Below are positions 1-10,891 of a stretch of DNA of 64,000 bases, piece by piece. The notes beneath the pieces are model-generated. The model had not been told where the DNA came from and searched no databases. It worked only from the letters and a program-made list of their open reading frames with translations. Positions within the stretch are counted from its first letter, which is position 1. Each line of letters starts with the position of its first letter. The stretch is from contig NC_090595.1 in assembly GCF_017918235.1 (NCBI RefSeq), positions 3,755,501-3,819,500 of the forward strand. The letters run 5' to 3'. Made by a program: the position numbers and the translations under genes. The DNA comes from Porcisia hertigi (Eukaryota; Euglenozoa; Kinetoplastea; Trypanosomatida; Trypanosomatidae).

Positions 1-1083
1 AGATTCAAAGCACAAGTGCACGCCAAAGCCCTCTTTTCCCCCTTACGTGCGCACTCTGCCATACAACACATCAGCACCACCCCGCACCCTCTTACCTGCC
101 CCCACCCCACCCCGCCCCACGCCGGGCCTGTCTGCCCCACGGGGCCCATCGCGGTGTGGGCCAAGCAGCGGCACACACACACACACACACACGCGGTTCT
201 GCAGCACCCACTCCGTCATACGTGCGCGGCCTCGGTCACGGGCTCTGCTCACACCCCCACCCCCCAACACACACACACAGCCGCCCCCCGGCGTGCACAG
301 AGACCCGCGGTGCATCCTGTGGCGTGGCTCAGGTACCCCCCCCCTCCCCTGACAGTTGGCAGCGAGCACCGGCTGGGGGTGCGTCCGAGTCACGCCGACA
401 CATTGCCCATCATTTCGATGACACGACCGTGTTTGCGGTCACGGGGCACTCCGCCACCGCGACCGCCGACGCCCGTGGCGATCGATCACCCACTGACAGC
501 CCCCCCCCCCACCCCTCATCCCTCCCCTCATGACACAGGTGCTTGGCCCTGTCACTGTCAGTGGTGCTTCAACGCTCGTAGGGAGGAGGGATAAGGGGAT
601 TTGTGACTCCGCTACGCAGCGGGGCACTTCTCACCCCGGGCGCTCCCTACGCTGCGATGGCCCACGCCCTCAAAGGGGGTCCCACTCGAACAGTAAAGTA
701 GAGCAGGGAGAGCAGCGAGAAAATGAAAAGTGCCGCCATTCACCCCCGCTCCAAAAACAGAACTGCAAAGAAAAAGGAAACCGAATAAAAGCGCCGCTGC
801 CACAGTTGCGAAAGCAAAAACGTTTGCCGTTGAAACGGGGTGCAAGAGAGGAGCAACCAATAGTGGGGGAAGGGCAATGGGAAGTAAGCGGGGAAGGCGA
901 TGATGAAAAACTGTAGAAAAGCAGGTGGGGGGAAGGAGGGGGTGGGGAAGAAAGACACACACAACACGCACAGGCGCACCGAATTCGCGGCACGGGATAT
1001 ATTTATTCGACAAGCTGATCTCTTCCTCCTCTGTTTCTCAGTTGTGCACTCCCTTTTGTTGTTTATATTGGCGCTCTGTCTGT
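1..1083. other. Non-coding flank downstream of beta-adaptin
   Basis: No credible gene. Given the minus-strand direction, this is the 3' UTR of beta-adaptin followed by intergenic DNA towards the next gene off the window. It begins with C-rich plus-strand sequence holding a CA microsatellite, then becomes purine-rich from about 640 to 960. Open frames on both strands here are low complexity (Pro/His/Thr or Ser/Phe/Leu rich) and look like by-products of composition. Confidence 0.7.
172..192. repeat. (CA)n microsatellite
   Basis: About ten uninterrupted CA units followed by CG. CA/TG tracts of this kind recur in most gaps of this window, and are typical of trypanosomatid intergenic DNA. Confidence 0.9.
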
Positions 1084-3333
1084 TCATGAAAAGATATCAT
1101 GGGACGGTGTAACCTCCGCGTTGGGGCGCAAAGCAGCAGACGCTGGTGCCGGTGCGTCGTGGCTTCTGCTCTCCACGCCGTTCCCGAAGAGGTCATCGAT
1201 GACTACTCTCGCGGTTGGTATCGGTGACAGACCCTGTGACCCTGAAGCGCCCTTGAAAGACAAAGCAGCAGCGGCTACAGAGGAAGGTGGGCAACTGAAG
1301 AGATCACCAAGTGGATCTACGTGCTGAACCCCGTCCATGACGCTCGGCACCTGATGTTGGGCACCGCTCTCATTACCTGTTTCCAAAACATCATTCCACG
1401 GCTCTCCGGTAGCACCTGCCAATGTGCCATCCTGGGTGCCATCCTGGGTGCCATCCAGTGTCGTCTGCAGCAGCGCTGCCTCGCCATCGTCCTCGGTGTC
1501 GTCCTCGTCCACCTCAGCGCCTGCAATTCCATAGGGAGGGAGGAACGACTGGTAGGGGCGGGCGAAGACGATGGCAGCAGTGTTGAGGGATTTCTTCAAG
1601 TCTGCCATAGTCATGGCATCGCTGAAAGTACGGTCAACGTCGACCGGCACCATCTGGCCATGTACCACCTTCTTCATCTGCTCCACGGTGATGCCTTTAG
1701 AGAGCAGACGCCAGTACGCTAAGGCGCGGTCACGAACATCAGCGTCGCCGCTGTGTGTCGTCACGGTCTCCAGGACGCGATGCAGTTGCGACTCCATCGT
1801 CTGCGGGTCACGTAAGAACATCTTCACCGCAGCGCTGAGGATCGATAGTTGAACTCGCTGCCCGTGCTCCATGATGCTGTCGATGAAGCGTTGAATGATG
1901 ACCCTCCCATTGATGACAAAGTCGCAGTACTCGCCTAGCATCCACAGCAGCGACACAGTCGCCTCCTCCTCTGTGACTTCGTCGGCGCCGTAGTCGGCCA
2001 CCAGTACATCCAGCATGAGTAACTCGGGGTACTTGCGCACAATATCCTTAGCGGCTGTCACCACGTTGGGCAGGAGCTCCGGTCGCTGATGTACTAGCTG
2101 CATGAGAAGATTGGCGCAGTCGGGCGCTATGGAATCGACCTTGATCGCGAGCGAAGCGATGGCGCGCACCACCTCCATCACAAACACCATCTCGACACCC
2201 GAGGCGTACTCGGCAAACTCCTTTACGATGCCTGGCGCCGTGGACGGCGTGGCGAGCTTCAACAAAAGACGGAGCTTCTCCAGCTTAACAAACGGTGGGT
2301 CGCTGTAGCGCACATAAAATGCGTCGAGATTCGTGCGCAGCAAATTCGGAAAGATGACCAGCAGCGCGTGAATGTTTTTGCACACAATGTATTGTGTTTC
2401 AGCGTCACGCTTTGCTAGCGTCAAGAGGGCGGTGTTGACGCGTACAGTGCAGCGTTCAATCAACTCCTTCGAGCAACGACTTGCAATATTGGCAACCACC
2501 TTGATTGCCCCCATCACAACCGCCGGGTTCTGGTGACTCATGCGTGGCAAAACACGCGTCAGGAGGGTCTCGGCACTCTCTTGGTCTCTGGGACGCTGGG
2601 CAGCCAGTAATTCTAGGATGAACTGCTGCCCCCATTCGTTGCACTCTGGAAGGGCGAAGACGAGCCGGTTTACCCACTCGCTGCTATATTCGATCTTCTC
2701 GCTGCCGTAGTCGTTCACCTCGCACACTATTGCTGCGGCATTGGAGGCAACCATTGGATTGTTGTCCTTTAGCAACTCAACCAGTTCCCTCTTCAAGTCC
2801 TGCTGATAAAAGAGGCTCACGTCACTATGAAAGAGCTTCCCGAGGCCCATGGCGGCGGTCTTGCGCACATAGGGGTCTGGATCTGCCACGGCGCGGCGCA
2901 GAGGCTCTAGGGTGTACTCGAGCACCGAGGCTACCCGGATGCACATCATCGTCCGCAGCGAAAGCGCTCGCACGACGGGAGAGCTGTTCGTGGTGTCTTG
3001 CAGCAACGTATTAACAACCAACAAGGCTTTCTCTGGCTGCAGCCGTGCCGTGCTAAGAACGTACAAATAAACTAGCTTCTTCAGCTCTAGATCAGTTGAC
3101 GGCCCAAGTTTCACAACGTCGACGAAAAGGTGACTCACGTCGCGCCCCATTGTCATGTTTGCAATGATGCGCTTTACGGCCGCTTTTTTGCGGTAGTTAT
3201 CGGTACCGTTGAGGTCATTGCGGAGCCCGACGACTTCGCCGCGGTGAGTCTGCACAAAGTACTTCGATCCTGTCTTTGTTTCTTCCAGCTTACGCTGAAT
3301 CTTATCTCGCGCCTTGCGAAGAAAATTCTCCAT
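1084..3333 (-). CDS. Beta-adaptin, AP-1/AP-2-type clathrin adaptor large subunit
   Basis: This 749-residue protein is the beta large subunit of a heterotetrameric clathrin adaptor, which selects cargo and recruits clathrin at the trans-Golgi or endosome (AP-1), or at the plasma membrane (AP-2). The N-terminal 580 residues are a HEAT-type adaptin trunk. Hallmarks are SKYFVQTHRGEV near residue 23, DLELKKLVYLY near 80, DPYVRKTAAMGLGKL near 150 and a WMLGEY segment near 475. The rest is an acidic, disordered hinge with DLFS and DDLFG segments and a short tandem QDGT repeat (about 1433-1462). Family beta chains with an ear are usually about 900 residues or more, so the C-terminal appendage appears absent. 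The start is the first in-frame ATG. Polypyrimidine tracts lie about 210-265 bases upstream (around 3541-3597). AP-1 versus AP-2 cannot be decided by eye. Confidence 0.93.
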   Translation of the reverse strand: MENFLRKARDKIQRKLEETKTGSKYFVQTHRGEVVGLRNDLNGTDNYRKKAAVKRIIANMTMGRDVSHLFVDVVKLGPSTDLELKKLVYLYVLSTARLQPEKALLVVNTLLQDTTNSSPVVRALSLRTMMCIRVASVLEYTLEPLRRAVADPDPYVRKTAAMGLGKLFHSDVSLFYQQDLKRELVELLKDNNPMVASNAAAIVCEVNDYGSEKIEYSSEWVNRLVFALPECNEWGQQFILELLAAQRPRDQESAETLLTRVLPRMSHQNPAVVMGAIKVVANIASRCSKELIERCTVRVNTALLTLAKRDAETQYIVCKNIHALLVIFPNLLRTNLDAFYVRYSDPPFVKLEKLRLLLKLATPSTAPGIVKEFAEYASGVEMVFVMEVVRAIASLAIKVDSIAPDCANLLMQLVHQRPELLPNVVTAAKDIVRKYPELLMLDVLVADYGADEVTEEEATVSLLWMLGEYCDFVINGRVIIQRFIDSIMEHGQRVQLSILSAAVKMFLRDPQTMESQLHRVLETVTTHSGDADVRDRALAYWRLLSKGITVEQMKKVVHGQMVPVDVDRTFSDAMTMADLKKSLNTAAIVFARPYQSFLPPYGIAGAEVDEDDTEDDGEAALLQTTLDGTQDGTQDGTLAGATGEPWNDVLETGNESGAQHQVPSVMDGVQHVDPLGDLFSCPPSSVAAAALSFKGASGSQGLSPIPTARVVIDDLFGNGVESRSHDAPAPASAALRPNAEVTPSHDIFS

Positions 3334-5422
3334 CGTCTGCGCGTCTGTGTCTGCGCGGTGATGAGTGGCGCGGGCACAACGTTTTCGATAGTTCTGCGAA
3401 ATAGCCTCTTCCTTTGAAGTACTCTTGAGCGCGAGACAGGGATCTCCTCCTCTGAGGTACCTTCGCGCACCACAACGTGATCGTTATCCTGTGTGTCGCT
3501 TTCGACTTCAGCAACGCGCCCCGCGAGCCAGGGGCCTGAGGCGCAAAAAAAAGAAATGCAGCCTGAATAGCGGCGAGACGTAAAAAAAAAAGGGGGCGGC
3601 TGTGGGCTACTTGCAGATTCGTGATGATAAAAAGTTAGCAGTGGTGCGCGAGCAACCGGGAATCGGTGCTGTCACGTCAAGTGTTTATTTTGGTTGTTTG
3701 TTTGTTTGTCCCCCCCCCCCGCATCCGCAATGCCGAGTGGTCCCGCATGTGGAGGCGACAACATCATCAGAGGAATGGGGGAAGACATAAAACACGAGGT
3801 GCACGAGGAGAGGTGGGATAGGGGTGAGATATGGCCAAAAAAAAACAAAGGACAGAAACGCAAACCGAGAAAAAGAGCGAGAGAGCGGGGCGATGGGGTG
3901 CACAAATGAGATGGCGTCCTCTTCTAGAGAGTTCCCGCTCCCTTGCAAGCCGGGCTGAGCCGTTTCCCAGGAGTGCCCGATGCCGTGCACGTGCTGCGAA
4001 AATCCCAATCCTAACGAAGATGCACGCATAACAAGGACGAAGGTGGGTGCTAGAACGGTTAGCAGGTAGATCAGTACCCGCAAACAAGAGTGTAGCCAAT
4101 TGCGTTCGCGTCCTTTCGCTTTGTTTTTTTTTTTGGTTTCTTGAGTTTTTGCGTTTCTAAAAGAGAACACATGCCAAAGATCTCACAAGCACTAAAAACT
4201 AATTAGAAGGACGAGGGAACGCCACCAGCATCGGGGTTCGATGGGTCAGGTGTGGGAGGAGGAAAAGACGGTCAACAGAGGAAGGAGGAAGAGGAGAGCT
4301 GGAGAAAAAAAAACGTTTTGCTTTTGTGCACGTGCGTCTTCGCATACACACACGCACACACGAGAGCACACCTGCATAGATGCGCACGCTTCTCGTACAC
4401 GCACCCACCCCTCAGCTCGTGTGGGTGTGTGAGTGTGTGTGTCGGCATGCATAGTATTCGTCCTTGGAGTCGGGATGCATAAACGTTACAGAGCGAAGAA
4501 GGCAGTACACAAGCGAGAGGACGAGAAGATGAACAACAGTAAAAAAAAAACACAACAAGTGCAAAAGAACATCACAACTGAATGCGTGAGTATGGCAAAC
4601 GGCATAACCGCAGCGCACACACACGCATACCGAGAAAAAGAAACAAAAAAGAGCACGACAAAGATGAGGGATCACAAAGACGTCTGGCAGAGGGTCACCG
4701 CAATGTAGCCCCGAGGGGGCTGCCGGTGGTACTTAGTGGTGCAACACTATCCTTCATCTCAGGTAACCGAGCATTCCTCCAGCGGAATAAAGGTGGACAC
4801 AGCGGATTGAATCGAGAGAAAACCAGAGGCGATGCACCCCCTTGTGGCAGTGATGGCAGGTGCTATTACACATGTCTTTCTTTCCTCTACACTGGCGTTA
4901 GCGTCTGCGTTTTGACCAGCACAGAGATAAATATGCGCATACAGATCAACACGTAAACACATGCCCGATAGAAGACTGAGGCAGCCTTGAATACTTCCCG
5001 GAGTGGTCTTCGTATGGGAGTCTCGAATTGAGGCTTTGGTACAGAGTGAATGAGCACACAGGGGCGCAGACGTACAAACAAAAAAAAACATGAGCACCGG
5101 CAGAGGTGCGCATCCTTCCTAACACGTACCGATGTTAACAGTACAATAAAGAAATAACGCTTGAAAAATCGAGCATGTTCTCTGCGACGGGGAAGGGGGA
5201 GGGGGGGGGGGGCGCAGATCAACAGGAACGCGTCTAAAACACAAGGAGACATGCACATGCACACAAACGTGGTGAGGGAAATATATAGAGGGGGAGAGAG
5301 ATCAAATAAGCCGAATGAGAGTGCAGAAGTGCTATGTGAGCAGAGACAAGAAAACCGTAACAATCTTTCAGCGAAAGCGCGTGCATAAAAAGCGGTTGCG
5401 AATCCGTACACCGCACTCACCC

Positions 5423-5464
5423 TATATATATATATATATGTGTGTGTATACATATATATATATA
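5423..5464. repeat. AT-repeat perfect hairpin
   Basis: A TA repeat ending in TG (arm 5427-5440) is followed by a 10-base TG-rich loop (5441-5450) and an exact reverse complement (5451-5464). The resulting 14-bp inverted repeat could fold as a hairpin in DNA or in the transcript. Microsatellite expansion is the simplest origin. Confidence 0.85.
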
Positions 5465-6933
5465 GGAATGAAAAAGAAAATTTGCTCAAAGATCATTTGA
5501 AAAAAGAACACGAGAAAAGAGACATATAGGCGTGCACACACACATATATGTAGGGGGGGGGGAGGGGGAGGGGGATGTCGTGTACCACAAGAAGATGCGC
5601 TGGTTCGATCTTCCTCTTTTTCTTCTTTTGGAGCTCATACGGTGACATGTGCGATACCCCCACGCACCCACTCCCTCACAGACGACAAAAGAACCCAGGG
5701 AAAGAAATAAAAAAGAAAAATTTATTTCCACAGAGTGAAAGCAGAAAGCTACAGAGAAGAGCGAGAGACAGAGAGCACACAACAGCTCTGCAGCTGAGCA
5801 ACAGATCTGTTATTCAGCGTTGTCAGAACTCCCACAGGCTACCTCCAGAACTGTTGACACATCGTGCATCGACTCAGATGAATCAAACAGACGTTGGCAG
5901 GCGTGGACAGAGTGGGTGCGGGGGAGGCCAACTGATATATATATATATAAATATATATGAGATGAAAAATGTTGGAAGGGGGATGAGGAAAGACGAAAAG
6001 GCGGACCATCTTTAAAGTAAGGCCATATCATCACCAGCGTTGCGAACCCCTCGAAATCGAAACACCTTGTCTTGATACCCCATGAGATTTGCGTAATTGC
6101 CCTCATGCGATAAGACGCTTCAGTAAAACAAGAAAAACGGGAAGGGTTGACGAGTAGCGAAACCCATAAAAAAAGTGAGATGGGGGGGGGGGCACGGGGG
6201 GTAATCCTGGAGGTGAAGAGCGGCAATCGCATTTGAGCAGTGAATAACCCTTTCCCCCCTCCCCTTTCCCCCTTCATCGACCTTTGGCGCAAGCGCAGAA
6301 CCAGAGAAACAAAAATGGGTGAAGCCAGCGTGCGAGCAGCGCAGAGGTCCTTTGTTTACTTTGGCCGAGCAGTCAGTTGATGCCAATGACCGCGGAGAGC
6401 ACCTTGACGCGAATCTGTGAGCCGAAGCTTGGGAGGGGGAGGGGAAAAAACGCGGCAGTGGGATTGGGAGTACGTGTGTGAAATGAGGAACGAAGCCTTT
6501 CCAAAAATAAAAACGCACAGGAGAGAAGCCGAACAAGCAGAAACGGGAGTACACACACACACACAGACGCTGAAAGATGTCGAGGTGGTGGTTGTCGCGC
6601 GTAACTTTAGGGGAAGACAGCGATGAATAATTCAGAACACGAGAGCGAGGAAAAAGCGAAGGAGACAAGAGGGGAAAAGAAGAACGTAGGTGGCAGTCGA
6701 TCCGACACCCACACACGCCCACACAAAAGCAGAGAGAGAGTGGCTGAACACGGAAAAAAATGTTTATCCTGTACCGAAGATGAGTCGCTGTAAAATCGCT
6801 CACATGCACTGTCTCTGCACATGCCGCAAAACCTCCCGTGCTCCCCCAAGATGATCTCTACTTCCGTGCTAAGTCCCACTCACTCAGAGGTTGTCATTTG
6901 TAACGCCGTCATTAGCCCGAACTCGCTCGCTGA

Positions 6934-7167
6934 TTACACTTGAACAGAAGCATTGAAAGACACACGTAATGCGGTAAAAGAGGAGTGTCCCGGGAAAATC
7001 CCTCTGTGTGACCGCACTCTCCGTGCTTCACGCTCCAGGGCCGGTTCGATGTGCAAAAGAGATGTCCAAGTCGCCTTGATGCAGCGAAACGGAAGCTGTG
7101 AGATGACGCCAGTAAGAGACGATGGGACGCGCACTTCAGAAAATGTGCCGTCGATGAAGGCAGCCAT
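6934..7167 (-). CDS. Possible small ORF in a composition island (doubtful)
   Basis: A 77-codon frame starting at ATG (7165-7167) encodes a mixed-composition peptide beginning MAAFIDGTFSEV. It matches no family I know. The only support is that it lies in an island (about 6790-7330) lacking the purine bias of its surroundings, on the same strand as all other genes. It may be chance, or the island may hold a non-coding RNA. I would not count it as a gene without expression data. Confidence 0.15.
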   Translation of the reverse strand: MAAFIDGTFSEVRVPSSLTGVISQLPFRCIKATWTSLLHIEPALEREARRVRSHRGIFPGHSSFTALRVSFNASVQV

Positions 7168-9440
7168 ACGCGCAAAGCCCACCCACGGTACCCTTGTCTG
7201 ATACGTTCGCAATCACACTCCATGTTTCTCCCGTCGTGCACGCTTTTCTCCGTGCAGTCCTTTGTGGCATTCCTATCAGGCTAGATTGAGCGACTGGAAC
7301 CATCCCGTTACACACATCATAGTGCTACGATGTGCCCTTCTTCCTGGCGAGGAGGGAGGGGGAGTGGAGGGGAGGGGAGGGGAGGTGGAGGGGAGGGGAA
7401 AAGAGAGGGAGGAACACAATACCGGCCCAGAATGTGAATAACGAAAGCGCTAACGTGAGAGCACACACACACACACAGCAACCCTTTCAAAAAAGAAAAG
7501 AGGGAAAACTAAAAAGGCGCACTTCTTGAGAAAAATAGAGACGAGTTCGACTCTGTGCACAAATTTGCATCGCAGGCTGTGGTGTCCTCCTCGTCTTTCC
7601 GCGCAGTGGTCTCCGTGAAGTGGTGTGACAGAATCCAGAAGGGAAAGTTCAGCTGTGAAACACTATGCCATCAAATGAAAGCTGTGACTCTGAGTCACCC
7701 TTTCCGACTATCCACCTGCGCTCTAACATGGGTACACGTGTATCTCTTTTCCGTTTCCCTCAGCAGAGTCGAACACAACAAAAGCATGCGAGAGGAAGGG
7801 GGCGAGAGTGGGGGGGAGAGTGGGGGGGGAGGAGAAAAAAGAGAAACGAAGAAGACAATCATACAAGATCCGAAGAGACACAAAAGAAAAGTAAGTCGAG
7901 CTCTATCGAGCACAAACTCCAACACAAAACAGGAGGGGAAAAGTGAACCTCTCTTTATATACATTTATGGAACATACGAGAAACTAGCGAAACAGCTAAC
8001 AACAGAAAAGAGCGAAGGAAGGGGAAAAACAACAACAGAGAGGGAGGAGGGGAGGGGAGAGGGGGGGGGAAGGAAGAAACACAAGCAAATGATTTCGATA
8101 AAGGACAAAACTTGAGGGATACAAAAAAACTAGAAAAGAGGGTGGGGGCAGAAGTGGTAAGGGAGTAGGAGGGGAGGAGGGGAGGAGGGGACGGTGATTT
8201 AGAAACGTGTTTGCTTTCTTCGGTTGAGAGGTGAGTGCGCAGAGCCTCTGTTTTCACTTTTGGATTGCTACTTCCTCTCTGAGTCGATAGCAACTCGATC
8301 ACTCAAAGACAGCGATGAGGAAAACAAAACGCGCGCGCACACACGGACAAATTCAGACCGAGTGGAGTAAGAGGAGAAAAAAAAGAGGAAAGGGACAAAC
8401 AGAAAAAAAAGGGGGGAGAGAGAGAGAGATGGAACCAAAAAAAAAGAGAACAGAGGCAAATGATCGAAAGGCATAAAAGGTAGAAAACACAAGCAAAAGC
8501 AGCGAACGGATCAAGACGAAAGAAAAAAAAAGAAGGGAAAACTATATAATCTGAGTCCTGAATGTCACTCTCAACAATAAGACTACTAGGGTCAAAGTGG
8601 TGCGCGGTACGACGATAGGGTAGCAGCATCGGTAGCAGCACCCCTCAGCATTCCACTCTCTCCACCTCGCATGTTTGTTTATCCTCTTTTTTCTTTTGCG
8701 GGGGGAGGGGGGAGAGCACCGAATTCTATGTTCCCTCCTTGTTCTTCCCTTCTCATGGTAGTTGTTATGTCGAGCGCTTCAGTGATGAATTCACCGCCTT
8801 GCTTCCTTTGTCCTCTCTCTTGGGAAAGGGTGGGTAGGTAGGGTGGAATGGTGAGAGCACAGGTGAGTGGAACGCATCACTGTTTGCTGCTGTTATTTTT
8901 TTTCTTTCCTTTTGCCTCTTGTCTGACGTATGTTTTCGCTGGGGTCACGAGAAACGGATAATCCCAAATCGGACACTCAACAGAACAATGAGGGAGCAGG
9001 AAAAAAAAACATGGTAGAGAAAGGGGAGATACATAAAGTAACGAGTACGCACAGTCACATACAGAGACACAAAAGCAAGCAAAAAAAAAGGGGGGGAGTA
9101 GAAAACACAAATGAAAACGAGGAGACACTAGCGGGGGGAGGGGGGGGGGAACAAAAAATGTTTCTGTCCTTTTCGCAGTAATGTGGGGGGGGGTGATAGG
9201 GTTAAGGGTGAAGGTAGAAAGGGGAGAGTAGTCCGTATGCTCAAAGCGCCAAATTTCGTACACCACCCAACACATGGGCAAGCATGCGCACATGTAATTA
9301 AAAGGGGGAAAGAACAAACGGAAAGACGATCACAAAATCAAACACAAGGGACAACAAGAATCACTTTTTTGTTGTTGTTTTACCATATTCAATTTTCTTT
9401 GTCCGTTCGAAGTTACGTAAAATTAAGGGATACCGAGATT

Positions 9441-9452
9441 GGGGGGGGGGGG
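9441..9452. repeat. G12 homopolymer
   Basis: Run of twelve G on the plus strand, followed nearby by another G run around 9470. This is a C tract in the minus-strand transcript. Confidence 0.85.
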
Positions 9453-10209
9453 ACAAGAAGATAGGAAGAAGGGGGGGGGCATACTCCCGGGAAGGCTATT
9501 GAACACGGAGAGACGCAGAATCGCTGAATATTTTCCTTCACAATTCATGCACCTTCTCCGCGCTCCTGTTCGCGAGTGCACACCCGCTCATGGACGCACG
9601 CCAATGAATCCCTCTCCCCTCCGCGGAGGAGAGAGGGAGTGGAAAAAGAAATAAAAGACATCAACTTTATGTTTAGAAAAGAGGTAAAAAAAAGGACACT
9701 GTCAGCCGCTCGTGCTTGTCTCGCCCACATCAGGCGAGCCAAGGCATTCCGTGCTTGCCCCTGTTAGATTAGAATAACCCCCAGCATCTAGCCGCTTAGT
9801 CCACAAGCTCCTTCCTTCCGTCATGATTGCTTCCGTCGCCTGGCTGTAGCCCACGCTGCCTTTCCACGGGGTCCTGGGTACCTCGAAAGTTCTTCGGTGT
9901 CCCATTTTACTCACAAGTGTCGAGAGGTACCACGACCCGTAGAAAATCCACGCGCGAAAACAGTGGGGCGTACAGCGAAGAGAGCGCTGCCAATAGGGCG
10001 AAGGAGGGAAACACGGAAAGAACGACACAAGTGAGACGGGGAGTCGTAGAAGTTGTAAACGACCTTTTGGGGCTCCCTCCTTCGGTTGCAGCCACGAAAA
10101 TAAAAAAAAACGCACCTTCCGATCTCCAAGCCGGGCACAAAAGGTCTTGTCAGCTCTCCCACAGCTTAGCCGACAGCGCCAACTCTGTCTGCGTCGCTAG
10201 AAAAGTGTT

Positions 10210-10227
10210 CCCCCCCCCCCCCCCCCC
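10210..10227. repeat. C18 homopolymer
   Basis: Eighteen consecutive C on the plus strand, the longest C run seen in the window and opposite in strand bias to the surrounding purine runs. Its exact length may be uncertain in any assembly. Confidence 0.85.
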
Positions 10228-10891
10228 TCCCTGACGACAGATAAAGGTTACGGTACAGACCTCGGCAACACCGTGTTGCGGCAGGCGGGAACTCCCCTTG
10301 AGACAGGATACACACAGCCCAAGATGCTACTGTTTATCTCCCTCAAAGGTTCTGGTGAAAGAAACAATTAAAAGGGTAGAAAACCCAACGGCGACAGCGG
10401 CGATGATTGTGAACTGCCAGGGGGGGGAGGGGGGAGGGGGGGAGGGCAGCGTGTGGGCATGGGGCGAAAAATAGAGAGAGGAGAATAAAAAGACAATAAA
10501 ACTCAGAAAAACAAACGTGCGAGAGGAGGAAAAAGGGGGAGACGAAAGAATTCAGAAAAAAAGCGTACAAAGAAGATTTGTGGCTTCGGACAAGGGGTGA
10601 GCGGCGGAGACGCTTCGAACGAGCGGGGGGAGGGAGGGAGACGGGGTAAGAAAGATATTTTGTAAATCGCGGTGATAGAGCGCATAGGAGTGCTGTGTGG
10701 CAAACAAGCAGGATCAGCAGTACAAAAACTGAAAAACCCTCACTAGGACGCACACACGCACACATACGGCAAAAAAAAAGACGTTGACAATGTCTATTGT
10801 GAAAAATCCTTTAATCTTTTTTTTTGGGGGGGGGAGGGAGGGGGGCCGTTTGAGTGTGAGCAAGGGAGCAGCCACCCAGATCAGGATTCGT

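Larger units (their letters stand above)
3334..10891. other. 7.6-kb gene-free stretch, mostly purine-biased low complexity
   Basis: No convincing gene on either strand. It should contain the 5' UTR of beta-adaptin on the left and the 3' UTR of the phosphatase gene on the right. Most of it is plus-strand GA/A/G-rich sequence with long A, G and GA runs, CA repeats, and AT tracts at 5423-5464 and 5935-5957. Open frames in it are low complexity and often begin at non-ATG codons. Islands of ordinary composition are seen at about 4690-5050, 6790-7330, 7540-7770 and 9690-9930, and these are the places to look for RNA genes or small proteins. I recognise no tRNA or known retroelement in it. Confidence 0.6.

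Noticed and set aside
3685-4170. 161-codon minus frame with a hydrophobic segment
   Set aside because: Begins at GTG, has no early ATG, and ends in homopolymer-derived Gly/Cys/Gln runs.
6120-6809. 229-codon minus-strand frame in the gene desert
   Set aside because: Ser/Phe/Pro/Cys-rich composition expected from translating a polypyrimidine strand; no domain.
7035-7060. GGTTCGAT similar to a tRNA B-box
   Set aside because: The downstream CC and the A-box, anticodon arm and acceptor stem are missing; no tRNA fold found.
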